A stretch of 64,000 nt of DNA. Source: an uncultured Eudoraea sp. (lineage in GTDB: Bacteria; Bacteroidota; Bacteroidia; Flavobacteriales; Flavobacteriaceae). The stretch spans positions 1 to 64,000 of the forward strand of contig NZ_CAMYOM010000034.1 in the NCBI RefSeq assembly GCF_947260015.1, in the 5' to 3' direction. This document shows positions 8,223-17,036 of this stretch, piece by piece. Position 1 is the first letter of the stretch. Each line of letters opens with the position of its first letter. The position numbers and the translations under genes are program-made. The notes below the pieces were generated by a model. It did no database searches. It was not told the origin of the DNA and worked only from the letters and a program-made list of their open reading frames with translations.

Positions 8223-9021
8223 CAACATTGAAAATTATCATAAATTGTCCATTCAGGTTAGCTTGAATGGACTTTCTTTTTGCATCGTGGACACCATATC
8301 TAACACGATCAAACATTTCAAACGGCTTAACTTTGGTAAGGAGCTAAGCCCTTATGAGGCGCAAAAGGAATTAAAGCAGCTGTTTAGAGAATCACAGCTT
8401 ACAGATTATTCCTTTACTGAGGTCGTAGTCATCCATAGAAATAACCTCTTTAGTCTCGTTCCTAAACCATTATTTGATAAAGCAGAACTTGCCAACTATC
8501 TTAAGTTTAATATCAAAATACTCGCCAATGATTTGGTTGAATATGATGAGATAGATAGCTGTGATATGGTAAATGTTTATTTACCTTTTGTAAATATCAA
8601 CAATTATATTTATGATCTTTTTGGGGAATTTGTATTCATGCACCATGGGACAGTAATGGTACAATCTTTATTAAATTCACAAAGCAATGGAAATGAGCCC
8701 ATTTGTTATGTGCATGTTGCGGATAAGCAAATGGATATTACGGTACTTAATCAAAAACAATTATTATTCTTTAATAGCTTTCAATTTATAACCAAGGAAG
8801 ATTTTATTTATTACCTGCTTTTTACATTAGAACAATTGAAGTTGAACACGGAAACCATAAAACTGAGGCTTTTTGGTTCAGTAGATATGGGAGATGAGCT
8901 TTACAATATTGCCTATGAATATATACAGCATATTTCATTATTTATCCCTCCCAGCGATATTTATTCTACAGAAGAGTTGGAGAAAGAAGTAATAGATTTT
9001 ACTGTACTAAACGCTCTTTAA
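8200..9021 (+). CDS. DUF3822 family protein, possibly ASKHA-fold
   Basis: The roughly 273-residue protein belongs, by its pattern, to DUF3822, a Bacteroidota family. Its opening 'LSIQVSLNGLSFCIVD' looks like the first beta-hairpin of actin/Hsp70-like (ASKHA) folds as in PilM, and 'ICYVHVADKQMDITVLN' near residue 170 looks like the second hairpin. No clear ATP-binding glycine motif is visible. I chose the ATG at 8200; an ATG at 8179 would add seven residues. The gene overlaps the pseudopilin-like gene upstream, and its stop codon shares a base with the rsmD start (TAATG). Confidence 0.7.
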   Translation: MTKKEINNNIENYHKLSIQVSLNGLSFCIVDTISNTIKHFKRLNFGKELSPYEAQKELKQLFRESQLTDYSFTEVVVIHRNNLFSLVPKPLFDKAELANYLKFNIKILANDLVEYDEIDSCDMVNVYLPFVNINNYIYDLFGEFVFMHHGTVMVQSLLNSQSNGNEPICYVHVADKQMDITVLNQKQLLFFNSFQFITKEDFIYYLLFTLEQLKLNTETIKLRLFGSVDMGDELYNIAYEYIQHISLFIPPSDIYSTEELEKEVIDFTVLNAL

Positions 9022-9572
9022 TGCGTATTATCTCCGGTAAACATAAAGGCCGTCGTATCAACGCTCCCAGGGGATTACCAGTACGTCCTACTACCGATAT
9101 GGCTAAAGAAGCTTTATTCAATATCTTAAATAACAACTATTATTTTGAGGATCTGGTAGTACTGGACTTATTTTCCGGAACAGGGAATATAAGTTTTGAA
9201 TTTGCATCCAGAGGCAGTAGTGAGATTGTGGCTGTTGATAAGGACTACAGATGTATTAAGTTTATATCAAAAATGGCTGAAGAACTCGGCTTTAGTATTT
9301 CTGCTATTAAAAGTGATGTATTTAAGTTTATTGAAAAAATAAATCTGAATTTTGATATCATATTTGTTGATCCGCCTTATAGTTTCACCATCGACGATTG
9401 TTCCAGAATTGCTTCAATTGTTTTCCAAAGACAGTTATTAAATGAAAATGGTGTGTTAATAATTGAGCATTCCAAACACACAGATTTATCTGCTCTTGAA
9501 AATTTTAAATATATGAAGAAATACGGAGGGAGTGTTTTTAGTTTTTTAGAACCAAATAAGGCTATGGAATAA
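9021..9572 (+). CDS. rsmD: 16S rRNA (guanine(966)-N(2))-methyltransferase
   Basis: The 183-residue protein begins 'MRIISGKHKGRRI' and continues with 'RPTTDMAKEALFNIL', both hallmarks of RsmD. The SAM-binding loop is 'VLDLFSGTGNISFE', and the catalytic 'DPPY' motif sits near residue 116. It methylates G966 (E. coli numbering) of 16S rRNA in the 30S subunit. Its ATG overlaps the DUF3822 stop by one base, so the three genes from 7572 form one operon. The operon is closed by the hairpin right after the stop codon. Confidence 0.93.
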   Translation: MRIISGKHKGRRINAPRGLPVRPTTDMAKEALFNILNNNYYFEDLVVLDLFSGTGNISFEFASRGSSEIVAVDKDYRCIKFISKMAEELGFSISAIKSDVFKFIEKINLNFDIIFVDPPYSFTIDDCSRIASIVFQRQLLNENGVLIIEHSKHTDLSALENFKYMKKYGGSVFSFLEPNKAME

Positions 9573-9626
9573 AAAAATTCCTCACTCTTAGATCTAAAAC
9601 AGACCCTATAGAGCGAGGAAGTTTTT
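9572..9626. terminator. Bidirectional terminator between rsmD and rnpB
   Basis: An 11-bp stem with one mismatch (TTCCTCACTCT at 9578-9588 and AGAGCGAGGAA at 9610-9620) is flanked by A7 on the left and T5 on the right. It can end rsmD on the plus strand and rnpB on the minus strand. Confidence 0.8.
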
Positions 9627-9943
9627 AAAAAGCAGGTCATAAGCCGGATTCTGTATGGCCTCAAAGAGACCTCCTTATCATTTATCTTGACTTAAGGTTA
9701 CCCATAAGTTCTAACCGCCTACCCTTCAACTTGAACGTGCAGTCCTCAAACGTTGATATACATGACGTTTCACCGCATAGAGTTTACCTGATTTCACTAC
9801 AGCATTACCTGTACTTGCTTTCTGTTGCACTTGTCCTTCTTCCACATAAAGCGGAAGAGACGGGCGTTACCCGCTATGCTGCACTAAGGTGTCCGGACTT
9901 TCCTCACTAACATATACTGTCAGCGCGATAAGGGGACCTGTTT
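9627..9943 (-). ncRNA. rnpB: RNase P RNA (catalytic RNA of ribonuclease P)
   Basis: The minus-strand sequence contains GAGGAAAGTCCGGACACC near its 5' end (complement of 9890-9908) and ends with the universal ACAGAATCCGGCTTATG segment (complement of 9638-9654). Terminal complementarity CAGGTC / GACCTG forms helix P1. These are the conserved parts of bacterial RNase P RNA, which removes 5' leaders from tRNA precursors. The length of about 317 nt is at the compact end for type A. The 5' end is placed just after the TACCTTTG box and the 3' end before the shared terminator; both are accurate to a few bases. Confidence 0.95.
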
Positions 9944-9947
9944 AATA

Positions 9948-9955
9948 CAAAGGTA
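9948..9955 (-). promoter_or_regulatory. -7 box of rnpB
   Basis: On the minus strand TACCTTTG matches TAnnTTTG exactly and lies about 5-8 nt before the expected 5' end of RNase P RNA. A weak TTAG lies about 18 bp upstream in place of TTTG. Confidence 0.6.
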
Positions 9956-10156
9956 CAATATCCTGTTTTAGGCTAAAAAAAATACAGTTTTATTCATACT
10001 TGGAACTTAATTCATATCCTATTGCAAATTCCTACTGGAAAATAATAATGAATATCTTTATATTTTCAAGCTAAGTCAATAGTTCTGTTACCAAACAATT
10101 GTTGATAAAAATTGGGATATATGTTTAAAATAAACGCCAGAATTAGCGGCTATTTA

Positions 10157-10164
10157 TATATTTG
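10157..10164 (+). promoter_or_regulatory. -7 box upstream of dnaX
   Basis: TATATTTG matches TAnnTTTG exactly, 48 bp before the TTG start of dnaX. No matching TTG at -33 is present. The rest of the 269-bp space from rnpB to dnaX (9944-10212) shows no other feature I can support. Confidence 0.4.
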
Positions 10165-10212
10165 TATATAACACAGCAGGCATTTAAATTTTGTCTGCTA
10201 AACCTTATTTAA

Positions 10213-12021
10213 TTGGAACCATTTATTGTATCAGCTCGCAAGTACAGACCCAATACCTTCAAGGATGTTGTGGGTCAGGAAGCCATTACAAATACGCTGC
10301 TGAATGCAATAGATAATAACCATCTGGCTCAGGCACTTTTATTCTGTGGCCCCAGAGGAGTAGGTAAGACTACTTGTGCGCGGATTTTGGCCAAACAGAT
10401 CAACCAGGACGGCACAGAGAAGGAAGATGAAGATTTTGCATTCAATATTTTTGAACTGGATGCGGCATCCAATAATTCTGTTGATGATATCAGGAACTTA
10501 ATAGATCAGGTACGAATACCTCCTCAGGTTGGAAAATACAAGGTTTATATCATAGATGAGGTACATATGCTATCTCAATCTGCCTTCAATGCATTTTTAA
10601 AAACACTTGAAGAACCACCTAAACATGCTATTTTTATTTTAGCTACTACAGAAAAACACAAGATTATACCAACCATATTATCGCGTTGCCAGATATTTGA
10701 CTTTAAACGAATAACCGTTAAGGACGCGGCAGAGTACCTCAAATATATTGCCGGGCAACAAGGTATTGAGGCAGAAGATGACGCGCTTCATATTATTGCT
10801 CAGAAGGCAGATGGCGCAATGAGAGATGCTTTGTCTATTTTTGACCGGGTAGTTAGTTTCTCGGGAAAGAAACTTACCAGAGCGGCTGTAACTGAGAATT
10901 TAAATGTTCTGGATTACGATACATATTTTGCCACTACAGATTTAATTCTGGAGCACAATATTCCTCAATTATTAGTCTTGTACAATCAAACTCTGGCCAG
11001 AGGATTTGAAGGGCATCATTTTATTAACGGTTTGGCTTCACATTTCAGAGACCTTTTGGTTTGCAGATTTGAAGACACCATTGCACTTTTGGAGGTCGGT
11101 GAAAAAGCAAAAAAACAGTATCTGGAACAATCTAAAAAAACTTCTGAATCCTTTTTGCTAAAAGGGATAGCTATAGCAAATGAGTGTGACCTTAACTACA
11201 AAGTCAGTAAAAACCATAGATTATTGGTTGAACTAACTTTAATGAAATTAGCCTCAATAGATTTTAATGGTGAAAAAAAAAATCTTGACCTCAGCGCCTG
11301 GAACGGTGAAATTAAATTAATACCCACTTCGTTTTTTATTGATACGCTACCCGCCAACCAGTCTCCGGAATCTCTGGAATCGGCAAAATTTTTGGACAAA
11401 ACCCAAACAGTCATACCCAAAGACAAGGAAGTCGAAATTGGCGAGCAGGGAGAATCTACTGAAACAGAAGAGTTTGATCCTCAGCCTTTAACGGAAAGTA
11501 TTTCTGAAGATGTGCTGATATCAGAACCTAATAAAAATATTAGGATTAAGGAGCGATCGAAAAGAATTTCAGGTTTATCATTATCCAGTTTAAAGGCGAA
11601 AAAGGAACATCAGCTCAAAAGGATAGAAGTAGTAATTGATGAAGATGAGCTACCTAAAGAAAATTTTGCAATAGAGGAATTATTAAAACATTGGGAAAGT
11701 TATATTCAAAAATTAGACAAAGCAGGTAAAAAGATAATGGCTTCAAATCTAAGTTCCGATCAACCTAAAATAGTTGATGAAACGGAAATATGGATTGAGC
11801 TTCCGAATGGAACAATGAAAAAAGAAATTGAAAGGGAACAATATCTCCTTTTGAAGTTTCTAAGAAAGCAACTCAACAATTATAGCATTGAGTTGAAAAT
11901 AACCGTCAATGACGAAATTGCCAAAAAATTTGCCTATACTCCTGAAGAGAAGTATCAAAAACTAAGGGAAATTAATCCTGCCATTGATCTCCTAAGAAAG
12001 GAGTTCGATTTAGACCTTTGA
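10213..12021 (+). CDS. dnaX: DNA polymerase III gamma/tau subunit (clamp loader ATPase)
   Basis: This 602-residue protein is the AAA+ motor of the clamp loader, which opens and loads the beta clamp at replication forks. It shows the 'ARKYRP..F.DVVGQ' start, Walker A 'GPRGVGKTT' near residue 45, Walker B 'VYIIDEVHML', and sensor motif 'LEEPPKHAIFILATTE'. The four-cysteine zinc site found between Walker A and B in E. coli DnaX is absent and replaced by an acidic loop, as in other flavobacteria. The C-terminal third is charged and variable (tau-like). The start is TTG: no ATG fits, and the family N-terminus begins right there. The end overlaps the TMEM220 gene by 12 bp. Confidence 0.95.
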   Translation: MEPFIVSARKYRPNTFKDVVGQEAITNTLLNAIDNNHLAQALLFCGPRGVGKTTCARILAKQINQDGTEKEDEDFAFNIFELDAASNNSVDDIRNLIDQVRIPPQVGKYKVYIIDEVHMLSQSAFNAFLKTLEEPPKHAIFILATTEKHKIIPTILSRCQIFDFKRITVKDAAEYLKYIAGQQGIEAEDDALHIIAQKADGAMRDALSIFDRVVSFSGKKLTRAAVTENLNVLDYDTYFATTDLILEHNIPQLLVLYNQTLARGFEGHHFINGLASHFRDLLVCRFEDTIALLEVGEKAKKQYLEQSKKTSESFLLKGIAIANECDLNYKVSKNHRLLVELTLMKLASIDFNGEKKNLDLSAWNGEIKLIPTSFFIDTLPANQSPESLESAKFLDKTQTVIPKDKEVEIGEQGESTETEEFDPQPLTESISEDVLISEPNKNIRIKERSKRISGLSLSSLKAKKEHQLKRIEVVIDEDELPKENFAIEELLKHWESYIQKLDKAGKKIMASNLSSDQPKIVDETEIWIELPNGTMKKEIEREQYLLLKFLRKQLNNYSIELKITVNDEIAKKFAYTPEEKYQKLREINPAIDLLRKEFDLDL

Positions 12022-12369
12022 TTTATTTGCCAATCGCAACCTAAGGGCATATATCAGCATTACTATGGCTACAACAAGCAGCCCCAAAGACTCTCTTCCT
12101 CTTTCAATATTCACAATATCTCCATTACCAATAGTTATTCCTTCGAACTTCTCCGGCCATAAAACAACAGTGCCAATAAAATATATTCCGCTTAGAATAA
12201 TTGCTACGGTAGAGTTCAATTTACCCAAATAGAAAAACAAAGATGCCGCAGCAGCAACGCCATAGATAGCATACCACAACAGGGCGTCAGGATCATTGTA
12301 TTGAACATAAGCGGCCCATATAAATAACAATGTAAATACCAAAGAAAGAAGTTTAAACAGATTTTTCAT
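12010..12369 (-). CDS. TMEM220-family small membrane protein
   Basis: The 119-residue protein has four predicted membrane helices and the family signature 'YVQYNDPD' after the first helix, followed by 'WYAIYG'. The family is shared with animal TMEM220 and its function is unknown. It begins 11 bp after eboF and is likely the last gene of the ebo transcript, though it is not a regular ebo member. Its stop lies inside the last codons of dnaX on the other strand. Confidence 0.8.
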   Translation of the reverse strand: MKNLFKLLSLVFTLLFIWAAYVQYNDPDALLWYAIYGVAAAASLFFYLGKLNSTVAIILSGIYFIGTVVLWPEKFEGITIGNGDIVNIERGRESLGLLVVAIVMLIYALRLRLANKSKV

Positions 12370-12380
12370 ATCGTAAGATT

Positions 12381-13754
12381 TTAATCGGTTAAGAGTTTAG
12401 TTATAAGCTGGTAAATCTCTGTGGATTTAAAAAGTTCCTGCTTTAATGATCCTTTATTATTTGTTATAAAAACCGGGTAATCTGATTGATTTTCAGGAAT
12501 TCTGCCATGAGAACCTTTGACCAGATTTGCTTTTAGGGGTATTATATTCATTACAGTTCTAAATCCGAATTTCTTTTTCAAAAGTTTTAATATCACTTTG
12601 GGCATCACAAATTTGTCTTCAGGATCTGTGAACATTTCTACCGGGTCATAACCGGGCTTTTTGTGGATGTCCACCATTCTTGCATAGTCCGGTGCTTTCG
12701 CATCATCCACCCAAAAATAATAGGTAAACCATGAATTTTTATCCGCAATCAGCAGCAAATCGCCACACCTTTCGTGATTTAAATGGGCTTCTTCCAATTC
12801 ATTTTGCGATAACACTCTTTCAACACCATTAATTCCTTTTAATAACTCCTTTACTTCGCTTTTAATTGTTTGATCATTAAGATAAATGTGCGCTATCTGA
12901 TGATCAGCTACCGCAAAAGCTTTACTGGCGCCTGTATCTAAAAGTTCCAGGCCTCGTTCCTCCCTGACACTTATTAATCCCTCAGATCTAAGAATACGGT
13001 TAATGTGAATTGGGTTATTCACATTGGTAATGCCATATTCCGAGAGTAGAACAATATTTGTATTTCCGTTGTCATAATAACTTACCAGTTTTTTCACTAC
13101 CTCATCAATTTCATTCAGATCTTTACTGATTTTGGAAAAATCAATACCATATCTCTGCAAATTATAATCCAAATGAGGCAGATAAACCAGAGTAAGGGTA
13201 GGATCATGCAATTGGTCCGTATTGATGGCGGCATCGGCTATCCATTGACTGGATTTTACGGATGTTTTGGGGCCCCAAAAATTAAATAAAGGGAAAGTGC
13301 CCAGTTCCTGTTGCAATTGGTCTCTTAATTCAGGAGGATGTGAATAGATGTCGGGAATTTTTCTGCCATCAGCAAGATAGTTAGGACGGGGTGTAACACT
13401 GTAATCCACGGTAGAATACATATTATACCACCAGAAAAGATTAGCACAGGTAAAATTACGGTCCAATTCCTTCATCTCATCCCACAACTTGTCACTTTGA
13501 GTCAATTTATTGGATTGCCTCCAGAATTTTACTTCGCATTCATCCTTAAAATACCATCCATTTCCAACAATACCGTGTTCTGATGGCCATTTACCGGTAA
13601 GATAGGTTGTTTGAGAAGTGCAGGTTACCGCTGGTAAAACAGGTTCAATTGAGGCTAACTCGCCCTTCTCCAAAAAGGATTTAATAAAAGGTGTATGTTT
13701 ACCTATGAGCCTGCTGGTAAGACCAACAACATTAAGAACAACCGTTTTATTCAT
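12381..13754 (-). CDS. eboF: EboF-like nucleotide pyrophosphatase/phosphodiesterase
   Basis: This 457-residue alkaline-phosphatase superfamily protein has the type I phosphodiesterase pattern: a hydrophobic first strand 'TVVLNVVGLT', then 'PAVTCTSQTTYLTGKWPSEHG' in which a Thr is the expected nucleophile, then 'LSEYGIT' and 'KKPGYDPVEMF', and late 'KGSHG' for metal binding. The first metal ligand is usually Asp, but here the strand reads Asn, which should be checked. In other bacteria such a gene closes the ebo cluster. The protein has no signal peptide. It probably hydrolyses a phosphodiester or pyrophosphate bond in the unknown Ebo product pathway. Spacing to eboE is 5 bp. Confidence 0.8.
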   Translation of the reverse strand: MNKTVVLNVVGLTSRLIGKHTPFIKSFLEKGELASIEPVLPAVTCTSQTTYLTGKWPSEHGIVGNGWYFKDECEVKFWRQSNKLTQSDKLWDEMKELDRNFTCANLFWWYNMYSTVDYSVTPRPNYLADGRKIPDIYSHPPELRDQLQQELGTFPLFNFWGPKTSVKSSQWIADAAINTDQLHDPTLTLVYLPHLDYNLQRYGIDFSKISKDLNEIDEVVKKLVSYYDNGNTNIVLLSEYGITNVNNPIHINRILRSEGLISVREERGLELLDTGASKAFAVADHQIAHIYLNDQTIKSEVKELLKGINGVERVLSQNELEEAHLNHERCGDLLLIADKNSWFTYYFWVDDAKAPDYARMVDIHKKPGYDPVEMFTDPEDKFVMPKVILKLLKKKFGFRTVMNIIPLKANLVKGSHGRIPENQSDYPVFITNNKGSLKQELFKSTEIYQLITKLLTD

Positions 13755-13759
13755 ACCTT

Positions 13760-14953
13760 TTATAGTTTATCTATTAACCAGCTCATTTCTCTGATTATCG
13801 ATTCTGAAAGTTCTTTTTTAAGAGAATCTGGAAGTACATCCCAGGTATATGTCTCAACTTCCAGGTGTTCTGAAATCACATTTTCCCTGAGAATGGTTAT
13901 CACCTTTAATATATGATCCTGTGTGGAATATAATTCCTCAAAAGATTCAAGAAAAATAGGAACATGAAAATGGGCTCTTAATTCTGAAACATCAGTTTTA
14001 TTTTTAAGAATAATGGGTAAGTCATTATAAGTCTTAACTCCCTCGTTTGTATTTTCAGTAACCTGGTGCAGGTAAGTAGGTTCATCAAATTGCGCCAATG
14101 ATTCCCATATTTTATCTTTATCAGATGTGTCAAATCTAACTTTCAAAGCTGCACTTACCTGTATTTTTCCTATCTTAATTCCGGCTTCCTTTAATTTTTC
14201 GAAAGTAAAAGCGGGCTCTTCATAGGCAAGTGAAAAATGACAAATATCATAACAAAGGGTACAATAGCGCAAAACCAAATCTTTTGCCTTTTCTTCACTC
14301 ACATCGAGAGTTTTTATTAGCTCCTTTTTCGCAATTGGTAAAAGAAAGTTACGGTAGAACATTAAAACATCTTCAGTATTCTCAAGCATCCCATCAGGTT
14401 CCGGTTCTATATCAAGATGAAGATACTTGGATGTTCTTTCTTCAAGTTCATAGAGTTTTAATATAAGCTCCGTCAAATGACCAGCCCCCTTTTCCAGGAC
14501 TATCTTTTTGCTATCAGTGCCCTTATGCCAGTGTTTGTAGCTAATAGGTGAAGTGGAAATGCCACCGGAAATTCCTTCAGGTAAGAGGTAAGCTAACTGT
14601 TCAAATAATCTTATAGTATAATTGACCCTATCCCTTGTTGTCCAATCGGGTTCATGTACTTTATCCTTAACAACTTCATCATGAAAATTTCCATATGGAA
14701 AACCATTCATGGTAAATACATAAAGACCGTTTTTTATTAACCAACTTCTAAATTGTGGAAGATTATTATTCATAGCAAGTTCTTCGCTTGCCTTATTGGA
14801 TAGTCTCAATCCTATACCAAACGGTTGTTCTTTTGATATTTTGTTTTTTATAATAGGCAAGTATTGCGCTAAACTCTCAAAAGTGCCTGCCCAATCCTGT
14901 CCCGGATGAATATTTGTACAATAAGTCAGATGGTATTTATCATCGATCAGCAT
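13760..14953 (-). CDS. eboE: EboE, metabolite traffic protein (sugar isomerase/TIM-barrel type)
   Basis: The 397-residue protein matches the EboE pattern: 'HLTYCTNIHPGQDWAGTF' at the start, then 'GIGLRLSNKA', 'MNGFPYGNFHD' and 'LHLDIEPEPDG', with metal-type Glu and His residues expected of xylose isomerase-like TIM barrels. The enzymatic reaction is not established. In cyanobacteria the ebo genes are needed for moving a scytonemin precursor to the periplasm, and EboE carries the label 'metabolite traffic protein' from that work. It sits 3 bp downstream of eboD and 5 bp upstream of eboF in a tight operon. Confidence 0.85.
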   Translation of the reverse strand: MLIDDKYHLTYCTNIHPGQDWAGTFESLAQYLPIIKNKISKEQPFGIGLRLSNKASEELAMNNNLPQFRSWLIKNGLYVFTMNGFPYGNFHDEVVKDKVHEPDWTTRDRVNYTIRLFEQLAYLLPEGISGGISTSPISYKHWHKGTDSKKIVLEKGAGHLTELILKLYELEERTSKYLHLDIEPEPDGMLENTEDVLMFYRNFLLPIAKKELIKTLDVSEEKAKDLVLRYCTLCYDICHFSLAYEEPAFTFEKLKEAGIKIGKIQVSAALKVRFDTSDKDKIWESLAQFDEPTYLHQVTENTNEGVKTYNDLPIILKNKTDVSELRAHFHVPIFLESFEELYSTQDHILKVITILRENVISEHLEVETYTWDVLPDSLKKELSESIIREMSWLIDKL

Positions 14954-14956
14954 AGT

Positions 14957-16123
14957 TTATGCCACATTAATTTTATATTTATTATTTAGGGAATTTACTG
15001 CATTCTTCATTAATTCCATGTCTATTTCGTGCACATCTATCTTCTGCCCAATACCGTTTATCAATGTTATTGTTAATTCTCCTCCAAGATGCTCGCGAAA
15101 CTCCTGAATCCCTTTTAATAACTCCTGCATTTCCGTGCCCCCTGAAACCGGAATAGACAAATCAAAGCCAATGTCTGCCATGACTTCTAAAATTTCATCC
15201 AAAATTTCCACTGAAATAAAACCTACAAGCTGCGAATATGTTAAATCCAGTGCAATCCCCTTTGCTACAGCTTCACCGTGCCTCAAAGAATAATTACTCA
15301 TCTGTTCTAACTTATGAGCGGACCAATGACCAAAATCTAATGGTCTGGAAGACCCACTTTCAAAAGGGTCGCCTCCTTTAGCAATGTGTTCCATATGCAT
15401 TTCGGCGCACCTGTAAATAGTTTTAAGCATGGCATCCATATCACGTTCTTTCAATTTAATCGCATTTTCTTTAATTGTATTAAAGAAAAATTCATCTTTA
15501 ATAAGTGCAACCTTAATGGCCTCAGCCACACCTGCAATCCAATCGCGTTGTCCAAGGCTTGTCAAAAAATTTCTATCGTTTAAAATAGCATATGGTGGTG
15601 CAAAAGTTCCTATAAAGTTCTTTTTGCTATAAGCATTTATACCATTCTTTACCCCTATTGCAGCATCATTCTGGGAAAGCACCGTTGTTGGAATACGGAT
15701 GAGTTTTACACCCCTGTGTGCAACTGACGCAGCATAACCGGCCACATCTATTACTGCACCACCCCCTATAACAATTACAAAAGAGTGCCTGCATATGGCG
15801 TTATTATTGATAGCACTTATTATTCTATCTACATTATCATAATTGTTTTTAGCTATTTCTCCACCCGGTATTACAAGGCACTCTGTAAATAGTAGTTGAG
15901 AGCTATGCAAAAGACAATAATTTTTAATACTCCCGATTAACTCCGGGTGCTTTTTAAGAACGCCATCGTCTACAACAAAAAGGAGTTTAACCTTTTCATT
16001 TGGTGTATAAGACTTTATGACCTCAGCGAACAGGCTATTGTTGCTTTCAAACACATCGTTTGTAAAGTGCAGACTGTATTTAAAGTTTACAGCAAAAGAC
16101 TGCTCTATGGGTTTTAATTGCAT
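14957..16123 (-). CDS. eboD: EboD, sugar-phosphate cyclase of the dehydroquinate synthase fold
   Basis: The 388-residue protein has the DHQS fold: the NAD-binding 'GGGAVIDVAGY' at 120-130, zinc ligands E201 ('GVAEAIK'), H266 ('RPLDFGH') and H282 ('RHGEAVAKG'). Two segments, 'DAAIGVKNGIN' (153-163) and 'KNFIGTFAPP' (168-177), read like the sedoheptulose-7-phosphate cyclases (EEVS/DDGS type, 'GVKTGIN' and 'KNRLGT') and unlike true AroB. 'RP-D-GH' instead of 'LN-GHT' agrees with this. It therefore may cyclise a C7 sugar phosphate to a cyclitol; the substrate is not proven. Common annotation as 3-dehydroquinate synthase is probably wrong. Confidence 0.83.
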   Translation of the reverse strand: MQLKPIEQSFAVNFKYSLHFTNDVFESNNSLFAEVIKSYTPNEKVKLLFVVDDGVLKKHPELIGSIKNYCLLHSSQLLFTECLVIPGGEIAKNNYDNVDRIISAINNNAICRHSFVIVIGGGAVIDVAGYAASVAHRGVKLIRIPTTVLSQNDAAIGVKNGINAYSKKNFIGTFAPPYAILNDRNFLTSLGQRDWIAGVAEAIKVALIKDEFFFNTIKENAIKLKERDMDAMLKTIYRCAEMHMEHIAKGGDPFESGSSRPLDFGHWSAHKLEQMSNYSLRHGEAVAKGIALDLTYSQLVGFISVEILDEILEVMADIGFDLSIPVSGGTEMQELLKGIQEFREHLGGELTITLINGIGQKIDVHEIDMELMKNAVNSLNNKYKINVA

Positions 16124-16132
16124 GCTTTTAAT

Positions 16133-17035
16133 TTAAGTTACCGCAAATATCTTAGCGAGTATGTATGACAGTGGCAGCAATAGTAAAACAACCAAACCAA
16201 ACTGCCAACTATCAAAGGCAACAGCGAGTGAGGCATCCAAAACAATTATTGAAAGCACACCACTGACCACAGCTCTTTTAATGTTTTCCGGTGAATTTAT
16301 TCTATATGCTCTAATCAATGAACTATAAATCAGAAATATAAATAAACCCAGGAAAGGAAATAAACTAATCCACCGCCTCTGTATATCAGGTGTAATCATC
16401 AAAACGATAAAAACAACCATTGCGTATAATAGTCCTGCCCAAATTATATGCTTTTTGTTTTGCCCAAAAACCTCCCCCCTGCTTATTAACGTAATGGCAA
16501 AAATATATATAAGAGGAATTACGGCATACATCCAGTGGGATATTTCACCAAATACAGACATTCCTAAAATTAAATTTAAAGCTCTGCAAAGCCCCATATT
16601 TAATGGACCCAGAAAATTATATTTTTTGGAGAATGTATCATAAAGTATGATTCCCGCGGCAAGAATTAAAGCTATTATACCACTAAGGTAATTCACAAAA
16701 AAGGATATGAAAATTCCTGACATCAATAGGCCGGTACCATATAATGAAGCTCCTTTAAGCGATACATCTCCTTTTGGAATAGGTCTTTCGGGTCGTTCTA
16801 TCTGGTCAATTTTAAAATCAAATACGTCATTTAGTACAACCCCTCCAGCGTAAAGGAATGTTGAGGAAAACATAAGTAAGATTAAATTCAGATATACCGG
16901 TCCGTTTAAAAATGTGTCTGATATAATTAGCAAAGTAAAACCAGATATACTGGCACCGGCCATTATATCAGCCACGGCAGTAGGCAAGTTTGCAGGCCTG
17001 GAAAGCTTTGCGTAACCCAGGAGTACCAAGTTCAT
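16133..17035 (-). CDS. eboC: EboC, UbiA-family prenyltransferase
   Basis: The 300-residue membrane protein has about eight or nine helices and the UbiA Asp-rich motif 'NDVFDFKIDQIERPERPIPKG' split over residues 85-105 (NDxxDxxxD followed by RPERP), which binds Mg-diphosphate of the prenyl donor. A second weaker region lies near 'YDTFSKKY'. UbiA enzymes join a prenyl chain to an aromatic or polar acceptor in the inner membrane. I start at the ATG at 17035, 1 bp after the eboB stop; a start further upstream at 17086 would overlap eboB by 50 bp and lacks support. The acceptor in the Ebo pathway is unknown. Confidence 0.88.
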   Translation of the reverse strand: MNLVLLGYAKLSRPANLPTAVADIMAGASISGFTLLIISDTFLNGPVYLNLILLMFSSTFLYAGGVVLNDVFDFKIDQIERPERPIPKGDVSLKGASLYGTGLLMSGIFISFFVNYLSGIIALILAAGIILYDTFSKKYNFLGPLNMGLCRALNLILGMSVFGEISHWMYAVIPLIYIFAITLISRGEVFGQNKKHIIWAGLLYAMVVFIVLMITPDIQRRWISLFPFLGLFIFLIYSSLIRAYRINSPENIKRAVVSGVLSIIVLDASLAVAFDSWQFGLVVLLLLPLSYILAKIFAVT

Positions 17036-17036
17036 T

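Noticed and set aside
9377-9664. Minus-strand open frame of 95 codons over the end of rsmD and rnpB
   Set aside because: It runs through the rnpB 3' end, the terminator and the rsmD coding region; it is a shadow of these.
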